Positions 5,897-5,958 of a stretch of 5,958 bases of DNA are shown one piece after another. Location of the stretch: positions 1 through 5,958 of the forward strand of contig JAHIHJ010000330.1 in the NCBI GenBank assembly GCA_018899795.1, written 5' to 3'. Position numbers and translations under genes: made by a program. The notes under the pieces are model-generated. The model did no database searches. It had not been told where the DNA came from and worked only from the letters and a program-made list of their open reading frames with translations. Origin of the DNA: Methanobacteriota archaeon (GTDB lineage: Archaea; Halobacteriota; Methanosarcinia; Methanosarcinales; Methanoperedenaceae). How positions within the stretch are numbered: the stretch's first letter is position 1; each line of letters starts with the position of its first letter.

Positions 5897-5958
5897 GAAG
5901 TATATCATAGTTACCGGCGGTGTGATGAGCGGTCTGGGAAAAGGAATAACAGCCGCAT
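5895..5958 (+). CDS. pyrG: CTP synthase, N-terminal fragment (cut by window end)
   Basis: Only the first 21 codons are present. They read MKYIIVTGGVMSGLGKG followed by ITAA, the near-invariant N-terminus of CTP synthase, with the SGLGKG nucleotide-binding loop of the amidoligase (synthetase) domain. The complete enzyme makes CTP from UTP, ATP and glutamine, with a C-terminal glutamine amidotransferase domain that lies beyond this window. Met at position 11 replaces the more common Val or Ile. The gene is truncated by the window edge, not by mutation. A strong TATA-like box and an inverted repeat precede it. Confidence 0.93.
   Translation, partial: MKYIIVTGGVMSGLGKGITAA

Overview
The window looks archaeal, most likely a euryarchaeote of the Methanosarcinales or a relative such as Methanoperedenaceae; the lineage is an inference from gene style, not a match to a named genome. 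The visible support is threefold. AT-rich TATA-like boxes (TTTATAT, ATATTTATT, TTAAATATATT) lie about 25-32 bases ahead of start codons that have no clear Shine-Dalgarno sequence, as in leaderless archaeal transcripts. The first gene encodes a pilin-like surface protein with many N-glycosylation sequons. Endonuclease III and CTP synthase are of ordinary prokaryotic type.

Layout. Positions 1-1371 (+) encode a 456-aa membrane-anchored, pilin-like extracellular protein. It converges on a two-gene minus-strand operon across a 79-bp spacer that holds a good stem-plus-T-tract terminator for the + gene and a weaker candidate for the - operon. The operon, in transcription order, is a 588-aa ABC-2 permease fused at its C-terminus to a PrsW-like intramembrane protease domain (4262-2496), then a 346-aa ABC-2 permease (2491-1451) starting 4 bases after the first gene's stop. 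Divergent from the operon, across only 34 bp, is the NatA/CcmA-type ATPase (4297-5178, +). Next come nth, endonuclease III (5214-5828, +), and the first 21 codons of pyrG, CTP synthase (5895 to the window end, +). A 9-bp inverted repeat runs into the pyrG start codon.

How the genes fit together. The ATPase and two dissimilar permeases make a plausible complete exporter of the ABC-2 (NatAB-like) class, with the two permeases as a heterodimer. The substrate cannot be read from the sequence. The most notable element is the protease-like domain on one permease only. All four motif positions expected of PrsW-family (M82-type) enzymes are present, so the transporter may couple export or ATP hydrolysis to cleavage of a membrane substrate; that coupling is a hypothesis. 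nth and pyrG look like housekeeping neighbours with their own promoters. There is no sign of insertion sequences, phage genes, CRISPR arrays, or tRNA or rRNA genes, and no stretch over 100 bases lacks a gene.
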